64,000 nt of DNA from Bacillota bacterium (lineage in GTDB: Bacteria > Bacillota > Syntrophomonadia > Syntrophomonadales > Syntrophomonadaceae). Positions 1 through 9,791 of this stretch are shown here, piece by piece (the first letter of the stretch is position 1; every line of letters begins with the position of its first letter). The stretch covers positions 1 to 64,000 of the forward strand of contig JAEWZB010000076.1 of assembly GCA_023395515.1 (NCBI GenBank). The letters run 5' to 3'. Made by a program: the position numbers and the translations under genes. The notes below the pieces were generated by a model. That model saw only the letters and a program-made list of their open reading frames with translations, made no database searches and was not told the DNA's origin.

Positions 1-1
1 T

Positions 2-691
2 CAGCCTATATTTGATGATGTTCCTTTAACTCTAGGTAATATTGATAAAAATGCCTTAGAAGCTGCGGTTAATCTTAAAGAGGCTTTAGATGCTAATGTG
101 GTGGTTAGATCGGCCGGGAATGAAGAACTGGAAGATACCATTAAGGAAGCGCTGGCGGCTGGGGCTGATGAAGCTTTTTTAGTATTGGATGACGAATTAG
201 AAAATGCTGAAAGCAGTCAGGTAGCGGCGGTATTAGCTGCGGGACTTAAGAAAATTGATGATATTGGTTTAATACTTTTTGGGGAAGGCAGTGGAGATAA
301 CTATTCGGGACAAGTGGGCTCCCGGGTAGCCGAATTACTGAATTTACCCCAGGTAGGTTATGCCAGTGCCATTGAAGTTAAGGATAATACAGCTATTGTT
401 ACCAGATCCTTAGAAGATGCCGAGGAAGTGGTGGAAGTTGAACTACCGGCGGTGGTAACGGTTATTGCCGGTATAAATGAACCCCGTATACCCTCAGTAA
501 CCCAAATTTTAAAAGCAGGAAAAAAACCTAAAGAAGTACTGGAATTAGATGAGCTTGATATAGAATTAGGCACGGCTCTGGCGGAAACTACCAGTAATCT
601 TGCCCCCGAAAGTAACCGTAAAAAGATTGTGGTTAAATCGGTTGATGAATTGATAGCAGCTCTCAAGAGTGAAAACCTGATAGGAAGGTGA
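2..691 (+). CDS. etfB: Electron transfer flavoprotein beta subunit, 5' end missing
   Basis: The reading frame is open from the window edge, so this is a 3' portion: about 230 of the roughly 255 residues usual for EtfB. The N-terminal strand that normally starts the adenine-nucleotide alpha-hydrolase fold lies outside the window. Visible family signatures are LTLGNIDKNALEAA near the start, the GADEAFLVLDD segment, and the SGQVGSRVAELLNLPQ stretch. EtfB binds AMP (or FAD in bifurcating types) and pairs with EtfA to carry electrons from acyl-CoA dehydrogenases or to bifurcate them. Its stop overlaps the ribosome binding region of the next gene, which encodes EtfA. A GTG at 98 is internal and not a likely start. 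Confidence 0.93.
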   Translation, partial: QPIFDDVPLTLGNIDKNALEAAVNLKEALDANVVVRSAGNEELEDTIKEALAAGADEAFLVLDDELENAESSQVAAVLAAGLKKIDDIGLILFGEGSGDNYSGQVGSRVAELLNLPQVGYASAIEVKDNTAIVTRSLEDAEEVVEVELPAVVTVIAGINEPRIPSVTQILKAGKKPKEVLELDELDIELGTALAETTSNLAPESNRKKIVVKSVDELIAALKSENLIGR

Positions 692-696
692 TAAGG

Positions 697-1614
697 ATGG
701 CAGGAGTACTAGTATATAGTGATAAATTAAACTTAGGTTTAGAATTGCTTACGGCAGCTCAGGCTATTAATGCTGAAGTTAAAGCTGTAGCTATCAATGA
801 CGATGAACTAGCCCGGGGCTTGGCGGCAGCCGGAGCTAAAGTTTTTAAGGTAGATAACAGTAACATTAACTTGGCTGATGTAGCTGCAGTAGCAGCGGCT
901 TTGCAACAAATAGCTGATAAAGAGAATGTAACTACAGTTCTTCTAGCTTCTAACCGTAGAGGTAAAGAATTAGCCGGCCGGTTAGCCCAGAAGCTAACGG
1001 CAGGATGCCTGACTGATGTTTCCGGTTTTGCAGTAGCGGGAGATAAAATCGAATGTAGAAGAAATGCCCTGGGTGGAGCCACCGTAGCCACTCAAGTTAT
1101 TGCCGCCGACAAAAAGGTAATAGCTATAGCTCCCCGAAGTTTTGAAATGGCTGGAGCAGGTCAGGGTACTATTAGTAATGTGGAAGTAGAAGTAGCAGCC
1201 CCGAAGCTTAAGGTTCTAGAAGTTAAGACTAAGACGGCTGATGCCGTAGATATTGAAGCAGCCGATATATTAGTGGCAGTGGGGCAAGGTTTAAATAGTC
1301 AGGACGATTTAGGGGCAGTGGAAGACCTGGCTAAAGCTATAGGCGGTGAAGTTGCCTGTTCCAAACCTCTGGCCACCGATAAAAAATGGTTATCAGAAGA
1401 AAGAGTAGTGGGCTTATCCGGCAAAATCTGCAAACCTGAATTGGCTATTTTATTAGGTATATCGGGTCAAGTCCAGTTTACGGTAGGTATAAGGGATGCT
1501 AAGACTATAGTAGCTATAAATAGTGATGATAATGCCTCCATTAATCAGATGGCAGACTATATTTTAACTAAAGATTTACATGAAGTGGTGCAAGAGCTGA
1601 ATGCTAAGCTGTAA
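697..1614 (+). CDS. etfA: Electron transfer flavoprotein alpha subunit
   Basis: About 305 residues, the normal EtfA size. The N-terminal half has the nucleotide-hydrolase fold (AGVLVYSDK start, LLASNRRGKELAGRLA). The C-terminal FAD domain is visible as VGQGLNSQDDLGAVEDLA, then VGLSGKICKPELAILLGISG and AINSDDNASI. The ATG at 697 is preferred to a GTG at 688 because AGGAAGGTG sits just upstream. The pair forms the soluble heterodimer EtfAB. In fermentative Clostridia it serves beta-oxidation-type dehydrogenases or flavin-based bifurcation; no acyl-CoA dehydrogenase is visible here, so the partner is unknown. Confidence 0.93.
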   Translation: MAGVLVYSDKLNLGLELLTAAQAINAEVKAVAINDDELARGLAAAGAKVFKVDNSNINLADVAAVAAALQQIADKENVTTVLLASNRRGKELAGRLAQKLTAGCLTDVSGFAVAGDKIECRRNALGGATVATQVIAADKKVIAIAPRSFEMAGAGQGTISNVEVEVAAPKLKVLEVKTKTADAVDIEAADILVAVGQGLNSQDDLGAVEDLAKAIGGEVACSKPLATDKKWLSEERVVGLSGKICKPELAILLGISGQVQFTVGIRDAKTIVAINSDDNASINQMADYILTKDLHEVVQELNAKL

Positions 1615-1620
1615 AAAGTG

Positions 1621-1915
1621 AGGCGTGGAGAAGGGTAGGCTTTGCCTACTAAGGTTAGACACTGGTTCGCTTTGCGAACACGCAGATTTATTATGATTTT
1701 CGCTGACTATTATTAATATACTAGATAAGGGAACGATGGTGACACCGTTCCCTTATTAATTGTAAAGACCAAGTCTTTTATTTATAATTTTAAAAAAGTC
1801 AGCAACATTAATAGTGACCGAAGGGAACATCAGTAGTACCCGTAGGGTGCGTAAATCATAAATAAATCAGTGTGAATCTGCGTTAAACCCTAGTGGGCGA
1901 AGCCCACCGTTACGC
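1621..1915. repeat. Intergenic inverted repeat made of short hairpins
   Basis: The 300-base gap between the convergent etfA and oxidoreductase genes is a mirrored element. The left arm (about 1621-1715) and the right arm read on the other strand (about 1915-1800) share the order AGGCGT, a small palindrome, then CGCAGATT and TTATGATTT. Small hairpins include GTAGGCTTTGCCTAC at 1635-1649, GTTCGCTTTGCGAAC at 1665-1679 and GTGGGCGAAGCCCAC at 1893-1907. It resembles a REP/MITE-type intergenic repeat. No open frame of note lies within it. Confidence 0.6.
1725..1756. terminator. Bidirectional terminator between convergent genes
   Basis: A perfect 10-bp stem (ATAAGGGAAC pairing with GTTCCCTTAT) encloses a loop that itself holds GGTG-A-CACC. 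It sits midway between the convergent etfA and oxidoreductase genes, so it could end transcription from both sides. The T-rich tract is short on each strand. Confidence 0.6.
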
Positions 1916-3913
1916 CTACAGCTCATTGGCAACGGTAAAGGCTTGGTGGATAGCATTTATAGCTTTGGCTGGTTGCAGGGCATCACCGATTAAATATACT
2001 TCGTTAAACATTTGTTTAAGCTCTTCATAAAGGCTTAGGTCAGGTAAACTGCCAGTTGCTAATACCACGGTATCAGCGGCTAGCAGTATTTCTTCATCAC
2101 CCTGTTGTACTCTAACTCCCTCTGCAGTTACTTCTTTAACCTTGCTTGACGTCATCAGGTTAATCCCCATAGTTTTCAAATGTTTCAAAACTGTCCAGCG
2201 GGTGCCCCGGCCCATATCGGAAGCTAATTGGGAACCCATTTCAACTATAGTTACCTTGTAAGAGCCATTAGTTAACATGTCATATAAAGTAGCCGGGCTT
2301 TCTACTTGATGCAGCATTAAGAATTTTAAGGTTTCAGCATCCAGAGTACCAAGTTCAGCAATATGTAAGGCAGTTTCACAACCTACTGAACCACCGCCGA
2401 TTACTACTATTTCCGGGCCGCTAAGGGAAGCTCCGTTTAATACCTCCCATGCTCCTATGACATTAGCTTCATCATTCAAAGCAAAGGGAGGAGAATTGGG
2501 GACTGCTCCGGTAGCCACCACAATTTTATCCGGATTAAGCCGGGTGATTAAAGCCGGGTCGGCTAAGGTATTAAGTTTTATTTCTACTCCCAGTGCCGGT
2601 AAGATATTTTCATAGTACTTAAGCAAAGAAGTAAATTCAGCTTTGCCTGGCGGAATGGCAGCGATATTCCATTGTCCTCCAATTCGGCCGGCCTTTTCTG
2701 CTAAAGTAACCTTATGTCCTTTAAGGGCCGCAGTCCGGGCAGCTTCTAATCCGGCCGGGCCGCCTCCGATTACCAGCACTTTAAATGGGGAAGAAGCTGG
2801 AGTAATAGTCCGTTCTCCTTCCAGGCCGGCTTGGGGGTTAATGGCACAGGCTACTCCTTGATCCGGGGTAGTGTGATTAAATAAGGTGTTTATACACTCC
2901 ATACAGCCGATACATTTACGAATTGAGTCAGCCTTACCTGTCTCAGCTTTAATGGCCCATTCAGGGTCAGCAATAAAACCGCGTCCAATTGAAACTAAAT
3001 CAGCTTTTCCACTAGTCAGGATCTGTTCGGCTGTAACCGGATTGTTTATACGGTTGCTGGCTACTACGGGAATAGAAACGACTTCTTTGATTTTAGCGGC
3101 TAAGTAGGAATAAGTACCTAAAGGGACTTCCGCTTGAATTTGCGGGATTCTGGATTCATGCCAGCCTCCGGTAACATTAATCAGATTTAAAGAGGCTTTT
3201 TCCAGCTCGGCCGCAAATTTAGCCATTTCCCGCCAAGTGTTACCGGTGGGCACAAAGTCACTGCCCCCTAATCTAATACTTAAAACCATATCATCTCCCA
3301 CTTGGCGGCGGATTTCCTTTACAACTTCCAATCCGAAGCGCATACGGTTTTCTAAGGAACCTCCGTATTCATCAGTTCTTTTATTAGTGGCCGGGGAGTA
3401 AAATTGATTAATTAAATAACCGGCACTGCTTATCACTTCAATTACATCATAGCCGGCTTGTTGGGCCCTAAGAGCCGCCTGGCCGAAAAGCTGTATTATT
3501 TCATGGATTTCAGGAATAGAAAGCTCCCGGGGCATTTGCCGGCTCAGGGGTGACATAATGGCCGAAGGGGCTTTTATGTCATGCCCTTTAGTAAAGGCAT
3601 AGGAATAACGACCGGCGTGAAAAAGCTGAATGCCTACCTGAGCTCCCTGCTCTTTCAGGGTAGTAACCAATTTCTTATGTCCGGCTATTAAACTATCATC
3701 ATGTATTGAGACAAAACCGCCCCAAACTTCCGAGGCTTCTATCGCAGTGCCTCCAATCATTATTAATCCCGCTCCACCCCGGGCCCGTTCCTCATAAAAA
3801 TTGATTAAACGGTCACTTACGGCTCCATCCGGACAATAACCCAAATCCAGAGCGGGCATGACGATTCTATTTTTAAGGGTAAGCTTACCGATATTAATCT
3901 TGGTAAATAACAT
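1916..3913 (-). CDS. NADH:flavin oxidoreductase / 2,4-dienoyl-CoA reductase-like (Old Yellow Enzyme family)
   Basis: 665 residues, the usual three-part FadH/BaiCD layout. An FMN-binding TIM barrel spans about residues 1-330 (opening LFTKINIGKLTLKNRIVMP). A [4Fe-4S] cysteine cluster follows (CIGCMECINTL then a fourth Cys in VACAINP). FAD and NAD(P) Rossmann motifs are VIGGGPAGLEAA and VVIGGGSVGCETA. Such enzymes reduce enoates or dienoyl-CoA with electrons passed NADH-FAD-FeS-FMN in the cytosol. The start at 3913 is chosen because AGGAGAGG precedes it; an upstream in-frame GTG would add seven residues. It is monocistronic and convergent with etfBA, so a shared role in fatty or enoate metabolism is only suggestive. 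Confidence 0.9.
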   Translation of the reverse strand: MLFTKINIGKLTLKNRIVMPALDLGYCPDGAVSDRLINFYEERARGGAGLIMIGGTAIEASEVWGGFVSIHDDSLIAGHKKLVTTLKEQGAQVGIQLFHAGRYSYAFTKGHDIKAPSAIMSPLSRQMPRELSIPEIHEIIQLFGQAALRAQQAGYDVIEVISSAGYLINQFYSPATNKRTDEYGGSLENRMRFGLEVVKEIRRQVGDDMVLSIRLGGSDFVPTGNTWREMAKFAAELEKASLNLINVTGGWHESRIPQIQAEVPLGTYSYLAAKIKEVVSIPVVASNRINNPVTAEQILTSGKADLVSIGRGFIADPEWAIKAETGKADSIRKCIGCMECINTLFNHTTPDQGVACAINPQAGLEGERTITPASSPFKVLVIGGGPAGLEAARTAALKGHKVTLAEKAGRIGGQWNIAAIPPGKAEFTSLLKYYENILPALGVEIKLNTLADPALITRLNPDKIVVATGAVPNSPPFALNDEANVIGAWEVLNGASLSGPEIVVIGGGSVGCETALHIAELGTLDAETLKFLMLHQVESPATLYDMLTNGSYKVTIVEMGSQLASDMGRGTRWTVLKHLKTMGINLMTSSKVKEVTAEGVRVQQGDEEILLAADTVVLATGSLPDLSLYEELKQMFNEVYLIGDALQPAKAINAIHQAFTVANEL

Positions 3914-4106
3914 AATAAATCCTCTCCTAACCAAATTGATTTATTAAAATATATTACGTTATTGGAATATTGTCAATCAAACTGTTCAGAAAATTTTATA
4001 AACATAATCCAGTTATTACTAATTCCAATATCGTTGCCTGCGCATATAAATATAACACGGTAGAAAAAGATTAGTTAAGCTTTAGTTTAGAAAGGAGAAC
4101 TCATTA

Positions 4107-6032
4107 ATGGAGATAAATTTTGCCGAATTAATTAAGCAAGACCGAATTAGCAGACAGCAAGAGAAATTTTCCGGTAGTTTTCTGGATTACCTTAACATAG
4201 TTAAAGAAAATTCGTATACTCCCCGGCTGGCCCATGAACGGATGTATAAAATTATTACTGATCCGGGAGTAGACACGATTAAAACGGAAGAAGATTCCAG
4301 GCTGAGAAGGATCTATGGGAATGATGTCATTAAAACCTACCGTTTTTTCGCGGGAGATTTTTATGGTATTGATAAAACTATCATGGAGATAGTCAGGTAT
4401 TTTCATTCGGCAGCCATGCGGGGGGAAGAAGCCCGTCAAGTGCTTTATCTGGTAGGGCCGGTAGGGTCAGGTAAATCTTCGCTGATGGAGGCTTTAAAAA
4501 AGGCTTTAGAAATGGCCCCGCCTATTTTTGCTTTAGAAGGGTGTCCTATGCGGGAAGAACCTCTCCATTTAATTCCGAAGCATCTTAGACAAGATTTCGA
4601 GGAATTGTTAGGGGTAAAAATTGAAGGTGATTTATGTCCCATTTGCCGCTATAAGTTAATAAATGAATACAACGGCGAGTATGAGAAATTTAAAGTAACT
4701 ACCGTGGACTTTTCTATTCGCGGCCGTAAAGGGATTGCAGTTGTGCCGCCTGTAGACCCTAACAACCAGGATTCCTCTGTGTTAGTAGGTACAGTTGATA
4801 TATCTAAAATGGATTTATACCCGGAAGATGACCCCCGGGTTTTATCTTTGAACGGAGCCTTTAATACCGGAAATAGAGGAATTGTAGAATTTATAGAAAT
4901 TTTTAAGAATGAGGTCGAATACCTGCATACTATTTTAACTGCTACCCAAGAAAAATCTATTCCGGCTCCGGGCAAAGGAGCCATGATATATTTTGACGGG
5001 ATTATATTAGCTCATTCCAATGAAGCGGAATGGAATAAATTCAAATCAGATAATACTAATGAAGCTATTTTAGACCGTATTGTTAAAATTGAAGTACCTT
5101 ATTGCCTGGAATTAGACCAAGAGGTAAAAATATATAACAAGATACTTAAGAAGAGTAATTTTACTGCTCATATTGCTCCCCATAGCATCGAAATTGCTTC
5201 CATGTTTGCTGTTTTAAGCCGCTTAACTCCCTCCACTAAAGTCGATATGCTAACTAAGCTGCGCATATATAATGGGGAAGAAATTGTACAAAAGGATGCC
5301 ACCCGCAGAGTGGATATCCAGGAGCTTAAGGATGAAGCAGGGCGGGAGGGGTTTAGCGGTATTTCCACCCGTTTTATTATGAAGGTAATTGATAATGCTT
5401 TATCCGAGTCGGAATTTAACTGTATTAATCCTCTTACTATTCTGGAAGCCTTGATTAAATCAGTTAAAACCCTGGATATAGGTGATGATCAGAAGCAACG
5501 TTTACTAGGCTATTTACAGGATACGGTTAAGCAAGAATATCATCGCCTTTTAGAAAAAGAAGTTACTAAAGCTTTTATTTATGGTTACCGGGAACAGGCC
5601 GAAAGTCTGTTTAATAACTATTTGGACCATGCGGAAGCATTTGTTAATAAGGTTAAGTTAAAAGATGTAAATACCGGCGAAGAATTAGAGCCGGATGAAA
5701 AATTTCTGGAATCTATTGAAATTCAATTAGGGCTTATGGGGAATGCGGCCCGGGGTTTTCGTCATGATGTAACTGCTTATATGTTTTCCTTGTTAAGAAA
5801 TAATAAAAAACTTACTTATGAAAGTTATGAACCGTTAAAAGAAGCGGTAGAAAAAAAGCTGATAAGTTCAGTCAGCGAACTGTCTCGGGTTATTACTAAA
5901 GCTAGAGTAAGGGACAATGAGCAAAACGAAAAATATAATGCCATGGTAGAAGAAATGATTAACCACGGTTATTGTCCTCATTGCTGTAATGTAATTTTAA
6001 AATATGCGGCTAATAATCTCTGGAAAGATTAG
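4107..6032 (+). CDS. prkA: PrkA family serine protein kinase
   Basis: 641 residues, matching PrkA. An N-terminal AAA-type ATPase domain carries the P-loop GPVGSGKSS near residues 117-125, and the C-terminal PrkA kinase-like domain follows. Two cysteine pairs stand out, CPICRYKL near residue 185 and CPHCCNVIL close to the C-terminus. In Bacillus PrkA is tied to sporulation and also shows AAA protease-like behaviour. AAAGGAG lies ahead of the ATG. The gene is followed immediately by yhbH and spoVR, the conserved three-gene set found in many spore formers and, under stress control, in proteobacteria. Confidence 0.95.
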   Translation: MEINFAELIKQDRISRQQEKFSGSFLDYLNIVKENSYTPRLAHERMYKIITDPGVDTIKTEEDSRLRRIYGNDVIKTYRFFAGDFYGIDKTIMEIVRYFHSAAMRGEEARQVLYLVGPVGSGKSSLMEALKKALEMAPPIFALEGCPMREEPLHLIPKHLRQDFEELLGVKIEGDLCPICRYKLINEYNGEYEKFKVTTVDFSIRGRKGIAVVPPVDPNNQDSSVLVGTVDISKMDLYPEDDPRVLSLNGAFNTGNRGIVEFIEIFKNEVEYLHTILTATQEKSIPAPGKGAMIYFDGIILAHSNEAEWNKFKSDNTNEAILDRIVKIEVPYCLELDQEVKIYNKILKKSNFTAHIAPHSIEIASMFAVLSRLTPSTKVDMLTKLRIYNGEEIVQKDATRRVDIQELKDEAGREGFSGISTRFIMKVIDNALSESEFNCINPLTILEALIKSVKTLDIGDDQKQRLLGYLQDTVKQEYHRLLEKEVTKAFIYGYREQAESLFNNYLDHAEAFVNKVKLKDVNTGEELEPDEKFLESIEIQLGLMGNAARGFRHDVTAYMFSLLRNNKKLTYESYEPLKEAVEKKLISSVSELSRVITKARVRDNEQNEKYNAMVEEMINHGYCPHCCNVILKYAANNLWKD

Positions 6033-6041
6033 GTGATTAGT

Positions 6042-7211
6042 ATGGCTATCTTCCGTGATTTTGATAACCGGGGCCGAGATAGAAGTGCGGAGGACCGCAG
6101 ACGGCATCGCCAATTAGTGGAGGAATCTATAAAAAGAAACTTGGGCAGTATTATTGCTGAAGAAAGCATTATTGGTAAAAGTAAAGATAAATTATTTAAA
6201 ATTCCGGTGCGGGGCATAAAAGAATATAGATTTATTTATGGAGATAATCAACCCGGGGTAGCCGGCGGGCAAGGCAATGAAAAAAGAGGGCAGCGCATTC
6301 CCGGCCAGCAGGGGCAAGATGGGGTAGGGATAGGAGATGGAGCCGGCAGTGGTGCCGGGGAAGAAGTCTATGAAACCGAAATAACTTTAGAAGAATTAGC
6401 GGAGTATCTTTTCGAGGATCTTAAACTTCCTTTTATGGAGAGGAAAAAGTTTTCCTGGCTGGAAAGTGAACGCTTAAGTAAACGGTGGGGTATTAAACGT
6501 AAAGGTATTCCCGCCCATTTGGCTAAAAAAAGGTCGATGCTGGAGAGGTTAAAAAGGAAGCAGGCTATGGTCAGAGCGGAACAGGAACTAGGAGAACAAG
6601 AGCCGGAAGAAAGATTTCCTTTTCGGGAAGAGGACCTGCGTTATCAAAGAAATAAAGAAGAAATGCGTCCCGAATCTAATGCAGTAGTAATTTGTATTAT
6701 GGATAATTCCGGTTCCATGTATCTTAATAAAAAATACTTAGCCCGCAGTTTTTTCTTTCTGCTCTACCATTTTGTGCGCTACCGTTATATAAATGTAGAG
6801 TTAGTATTTATTAACCATACTTCTACCGCTAAAGAGGTTAATGAGGATGACTTTTTTCACCGGGGCGAATCAGGGGGAACGGCTATAAGCAGCGGTTACC
6901 AAAAAGCTCTGGATATTATTGCGGAAAGGTATAATCCCGAGGTTTGGAATATATATGCTTTTCATTGCAGTGATGGAGATAATTGGTTGGAAGACGTTAA
7001 TCAGGCCTTGGCCAAAGCCCGGGAGCTGATTAAAGTTTGCAACCTGTTTGGGTATGGGGAAATTACTTCATCTTGGACCCCCAATAAAACTATGTTCGAT
7101 GAGTTTAATGAGGCTATATCAGCCCCAAACTTTGTGGCGGTTACCCTGGGCAGTAAAGAGGAAATATGGCCCGGGTTTAAAAAACTATTAAGTGTAGCGG
7201 AAAAGGAGTAA
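6042..7211 (+). CDS. yhbH: YhbH/YeaH family protein (DUF444, VWA-like)
   Basis: 389 residues starting MAIFRDFDNRGRDRSAEDRR, the family signature. A glycine-rich linker follows near residues 70-110, then a C-terminal von Willebrand A-like part with the MIDAS-like string CIMDNSGSMY and a later HCSDGDNW. AGGTGA just upstream favours the ATG at 6042 over a GTG at 6033 that touches the prkA stop. The function is not established biochemically. The gene always travels with prkA and spoVR and is needed for normal sporulation in Bacillus, so a shared stress or sporulation complex is the likely role. Confidence 0.93.
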   Translation: MAIFRDFDNRGRDRSAEDRRRHRQLVEESIKRNLGSIIAEESIIGKSKDKLFKIPVRGIKEYRFIYGDNQPGVAGGQGNEKRGQRIPGQQGQDGVGIGDGAGSGAGEEVYETEITLEELAEYLFEDLKLPFMERKKFSWLESERLSKRWGIKRKGIPAHLAKKRSMLERLKRKQAMVRAEQELGEQEPEERFPFREEDLRYQRNKEEMRPESNAVVICIMDNSGSMYLNKKYLARSFFFLLYHFVRYRYINVELVFINHTSTAKEVNEDDFFHRGESGGTAISSGYQKALDIIAERYNPEVWNIYAFHCSDGDNWLEDVNQALAKARELIKVCNLFGYGEITSSWTPNKTMFDEFNEAISAPNFVAVTLGSKEEIWPGFKKLLSVAEKE

Positions 7212-7213
7212 GT

Positions 7214-8566
7214 ATGGGTGGGAATTATATTCTTAAAGATTTGGAAAAATATAATAACCAGATTGAAGCTCTGGCCGGTGAACTGGGGCTAAACTGTTAT
7301 CCTCAGGAATTTGAAATTTGCAGTTATGAAGATATGCTAGGTTATGAGGCCTATTTAGGCATGCCGTCCCGTTATCCCCATTGGAGTTTTGGCAAAGCTT
7401 ATGAAAGAAAAAAGACCTTTTACCGTTATAATTTAACCGGACTTCCCTATGAAATGGTGATTAACTCTAATCCATGTTTAGCTTACCTTATGAAAGATAA
7501 TACCCTGCTTTTGCAAATACTTACCATAGCCCATGTCTATGGACATAATGATTTCTTCAAAAATAACCGGTTATTTGCGGAAGGGACTAAGGCCGAATAT
7601 ACTTTAGAAATGTTTAAGACTCATGCTAAACGGATTAGAGAATATATAACTGACCCTAGTATTGGCTATGCTAAGGTAGAGAGAATTTTAGATGCAGCTC
7701 ATTCTATAAGGCTGCAGACTTATAGGATTATCGGAGAAAAGCATTTAAGTTCTCAGGAGGTCAAGGCTAAACTGGCGGAAAAGCTGCAAAAGCCTTTAAC
7801 TAGTCATCCTTTACTGGAAAGCTCTAATGTTAGCCCGCCCCCGGATATTAACCGTTTCCCGTTGCAGCCGGAAGAAGATTTACTGCTCTTTTTAAGTAAA
7901 TATGCTCCCATTGCAGAATGGGAAAAAGATATCCTATTTATGGTCCGGGAGGAAAGCCTTTATTTTTTGCCCCAAATCGAAACTAAAATTATGAATGAGG
8001 GATGGGCAAGTTACTGGCACTATACTATACTTAATAAGCTTGGTTTATCTGCTGACTTGCATCTGGAATTTTTAAAACGGCACAACCAGGTAGTAAGTGC
8101 CCATGAGGGCTCCTTAAATCCTTATCACTTAGGATTTAAAATATTTAGCAGTTTAGCTGATACTAAAGGCCGGGATTTTATTTTCCAAATCAGGCAACAG
8201 GAAAGAGATGTTTCTTTTATCCAAAAGTACTTGAGTGAAGAATTATGTAATGAATTGAATTTATTCGAATATCGTAAAAGCGGCAAAGATTATATAATTA
8301 CTGAAATAACCGATGAGGAAGGCTGGAAAGCTATTCGGCAATCATTGGTTAAAAACTGCGGGATTAATATGGTTCCGGTGATAAAGATAGTAGAAGTGGA
8401 AGAGAAAAACGGGGTATTAATGCTGGAACATGAATGGGATGGACGTGATTTGCAGTCCGAATATGCCCAACAGACCTTAAAACAGGTCGCCAATATTTGG
8501 GGAAGAAAAATTAGGATGCGAACCCGGGTGAAAAACTCCTATCAGATTATAGAGGTTATACCTTAA
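7214..8566 (+). CDS. spoVR: SpoVR family protein
   Basis: 450 residues. The conserved SpoVR core is clear: YPHWSFGKAYER near residue 55, LTIAHVYGHNDFFKNN near residue 105, and NEGWASYWHY in the middle. The histidine and acidic residues in these strings are invariant in the family and look metal-binding, although the reaction is unknown. In Bacillus subtilis SpoVR is needed for spore cortex formation. The ATG lies two bases after the yhbH stop, with the ribosome binding site inside the end of yhbH, so the three genes form one operon. Confidence 0.95.
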   Translation: MGGNYILKDLEKYNNQIEALAGELGLNCYPQEFEICSYEDMLGYEAYLGMPSRYPHWSFGKAYERKKTFYRYNLTGLPYEMVINSNPCLAYLMKDNTLLLQILTIAHVYGHNDFFKNNRLFAEGTKAEYTLEMFKTHAKRIREYITDPSIGYAKVERILDAAHSIRLQTYRIIGEKHLSSQEVKAKLAEKLQKPLTSHPLLESSNVSPPPDINRFPLQPEEDLLLFLSKYAPIAEWEKDILFMVREESLYFLPQIETKIMNEGWASYWHYTILNKLGLSADLHLEFLKRHNQVVSAHEGSLNPYHLGFKIFSSLADTKGRDFIFQIRQQERDVSFIQKYLSEELCNELNLFEYRKSGKDYIITEITDEEGWKAIRQSLVKNCGINMVPVIKIVEVEEKNGVLMLEHEWDGRDLQSEYAQQTLKQVANIWGRKIRMRTRVKNSYQIIEVIP

Positions 8567-8661
8567 GGTATTTAAATAATAAATGTTTGTCGGATTAGGC
8601 ATATAAGTTTACAATTAGGTAAAGTGAAAAAAGTTGCGGAAACGGGGAAGGAGTAGGAAAG

Positions 8662-9300
8662 TTGGAAGCGCAAAGCAAAGTGGAAATAGTGGTGGACGGA
8701 GTCACAGGTGTAGGTAAGTCAAGCCTGGTTAAAATCCTTTGTGAGGAATTCGAACTTAAGCCTTTTAGCGAATTATTTGAGGACGAAAATCGTCTTCTCC
8801 ATAAATTTTTCTATGACCGGCCTAAATGGGCTTTTCCCATGCAAACAAACTTTTTAACGAACCGCTTCAAACAATACCGGCAAGCCATGAAAGTAGGCAA
8901 AGCGGTAATGGATAGGTCCATTTATTCCGATAAAATTTTTGCCCGGATGTATCTGGAATATGGCTATCTTAATCCCGAGGAATATGCAGTTTACAATAAT
9001 TTATTAAATACTATGCTGGAACATGTTTCACCTCCTAAGCTCTTGGTTTATTTGCGCGTCAATACTGATGAGGCCATAAGGCGCATTCATAGACGGGGCC
9101 GACCGGATGAACTGGAGGTGGAAAGGGAATATTGGGATAATCTCAACCAGTTTTACGAGAGTAATTATAAAGACTTTGACCCGAATAGACTCCTGGTAAT
9201 TCAAGTTGATGAGCTGGATTATGTGCATCGTGACCAAGATCGGCAGTTTGTAATAAATGAAATTCAAAAAGCTTGGGATAAGTTAGGACAAGCGATATAA
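8662..9300 (+). CDS. Deoxynucleoside kinase (deoxyadenosine/deoxyguanosine kinase family)
   Basis: 212 residues with the P-loop GVTGVGKSS at residues 13-21, the DRSIYSDKIFA segment that carries the conserved DRS of this family, and an arginine-rich lid (RRIHRRGRPDE). These enzymes phosphorylate deoxynucleosides for salvage of dNTP precursors in the cytosol. The start is a TTG preceded by GGGGAAGGAG. Residues that set base preference cannot be judged from sequence alone. It follows spoVR after about 95 bases and may be a separate transcript. Confidence 0.88.
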   Translation: MEAQSKVEIVVDGVTGVGKSSLVKILCEEFELKPFSELFEDENRLLHKFFYDRPKWAFPMQTNFLTNRFKQYRQAMKVGKAVMDRSIYSDKIFARMYLEYGYLNPEEYAVYNNLLNTMLEHVSPPKLLVYLRVNTDEAIRRIHRRGRPDELEVEREYWDNLNQFYESNYKDFDPNRLLVIQVDELDYVHRDQDRQFVINEIQKAWDKLGQAI

Positions 9301-9319
9301 ATTAAAGGGAGCTGAAATA

Positions 9320-9751
9320 ATGACCGTCCTCTTATGGGTATTTGCTATAATTATCTTTCTAACTTATTCATTTTATTTTGTGAAAATAATTTTAGGCAAA
9401 CCCGAAGAATTTGAATATGATCTACTAAAATCCCTGGCTGCTTGGATGGTAAGTAAAGGAAGCCGAAGCCGCCCCCAATTATGGCTCTTATTATTTCTTT
9501 CTATAATCTTGGAGATTTTTTATTTCACCTTAGTTCTAACTAGTATTGATCAACCGGTTTTAATTATAATAACCAGCTTTTTTGCTGGTGTAGAAGCCGT
9601 GCATCTGACCACCGTTGGTATATCCTTTAATAAGTTTTTTTCCGGCCAACTGCTCTTAAAAGATATGTTTAACTGGAAAGTAGAACGCTTAAGTGGTTTA
9701 CTATTTTTTACTCATTCACTATTAGTCATGATTTGTTTAGCTTTTTATTAA
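9320..9751 (+). CDS. Small integral membrane protein of unknown function
   Basis: 143 residues, predicted by eye to hold four hydrophobic segments: roughly residues 3-25, 53-72, 80-98 and 122-142. A charged loop (GKPEEFEYDLLKS) lies between the first two. AGGGAGC precedes the ATG, and the gene starts 20 bases after the deoxynucleoside kinase stop, so the two may be co-transcribed. I do not recognise the family and see no catalytic motif. Confidence 0.7.
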   Translation: MTVLLWVFAIIIFLTYSFYFVKIILGKPEEFEYDLLKSLAAWMVSKGSRSRPQLWLLLFLSIILEIFYFTLVLTSIDQPVLIIITSFFAGVEAVHLTTVGISFNKFFSGQLLLKDMFNWKVERLSGLLFFTHSLLVMICLAFY

Positions 9752-9791
9752 GCTTGATTTAAAAAGAAAGAAGGTATAAGGAGGATACATT

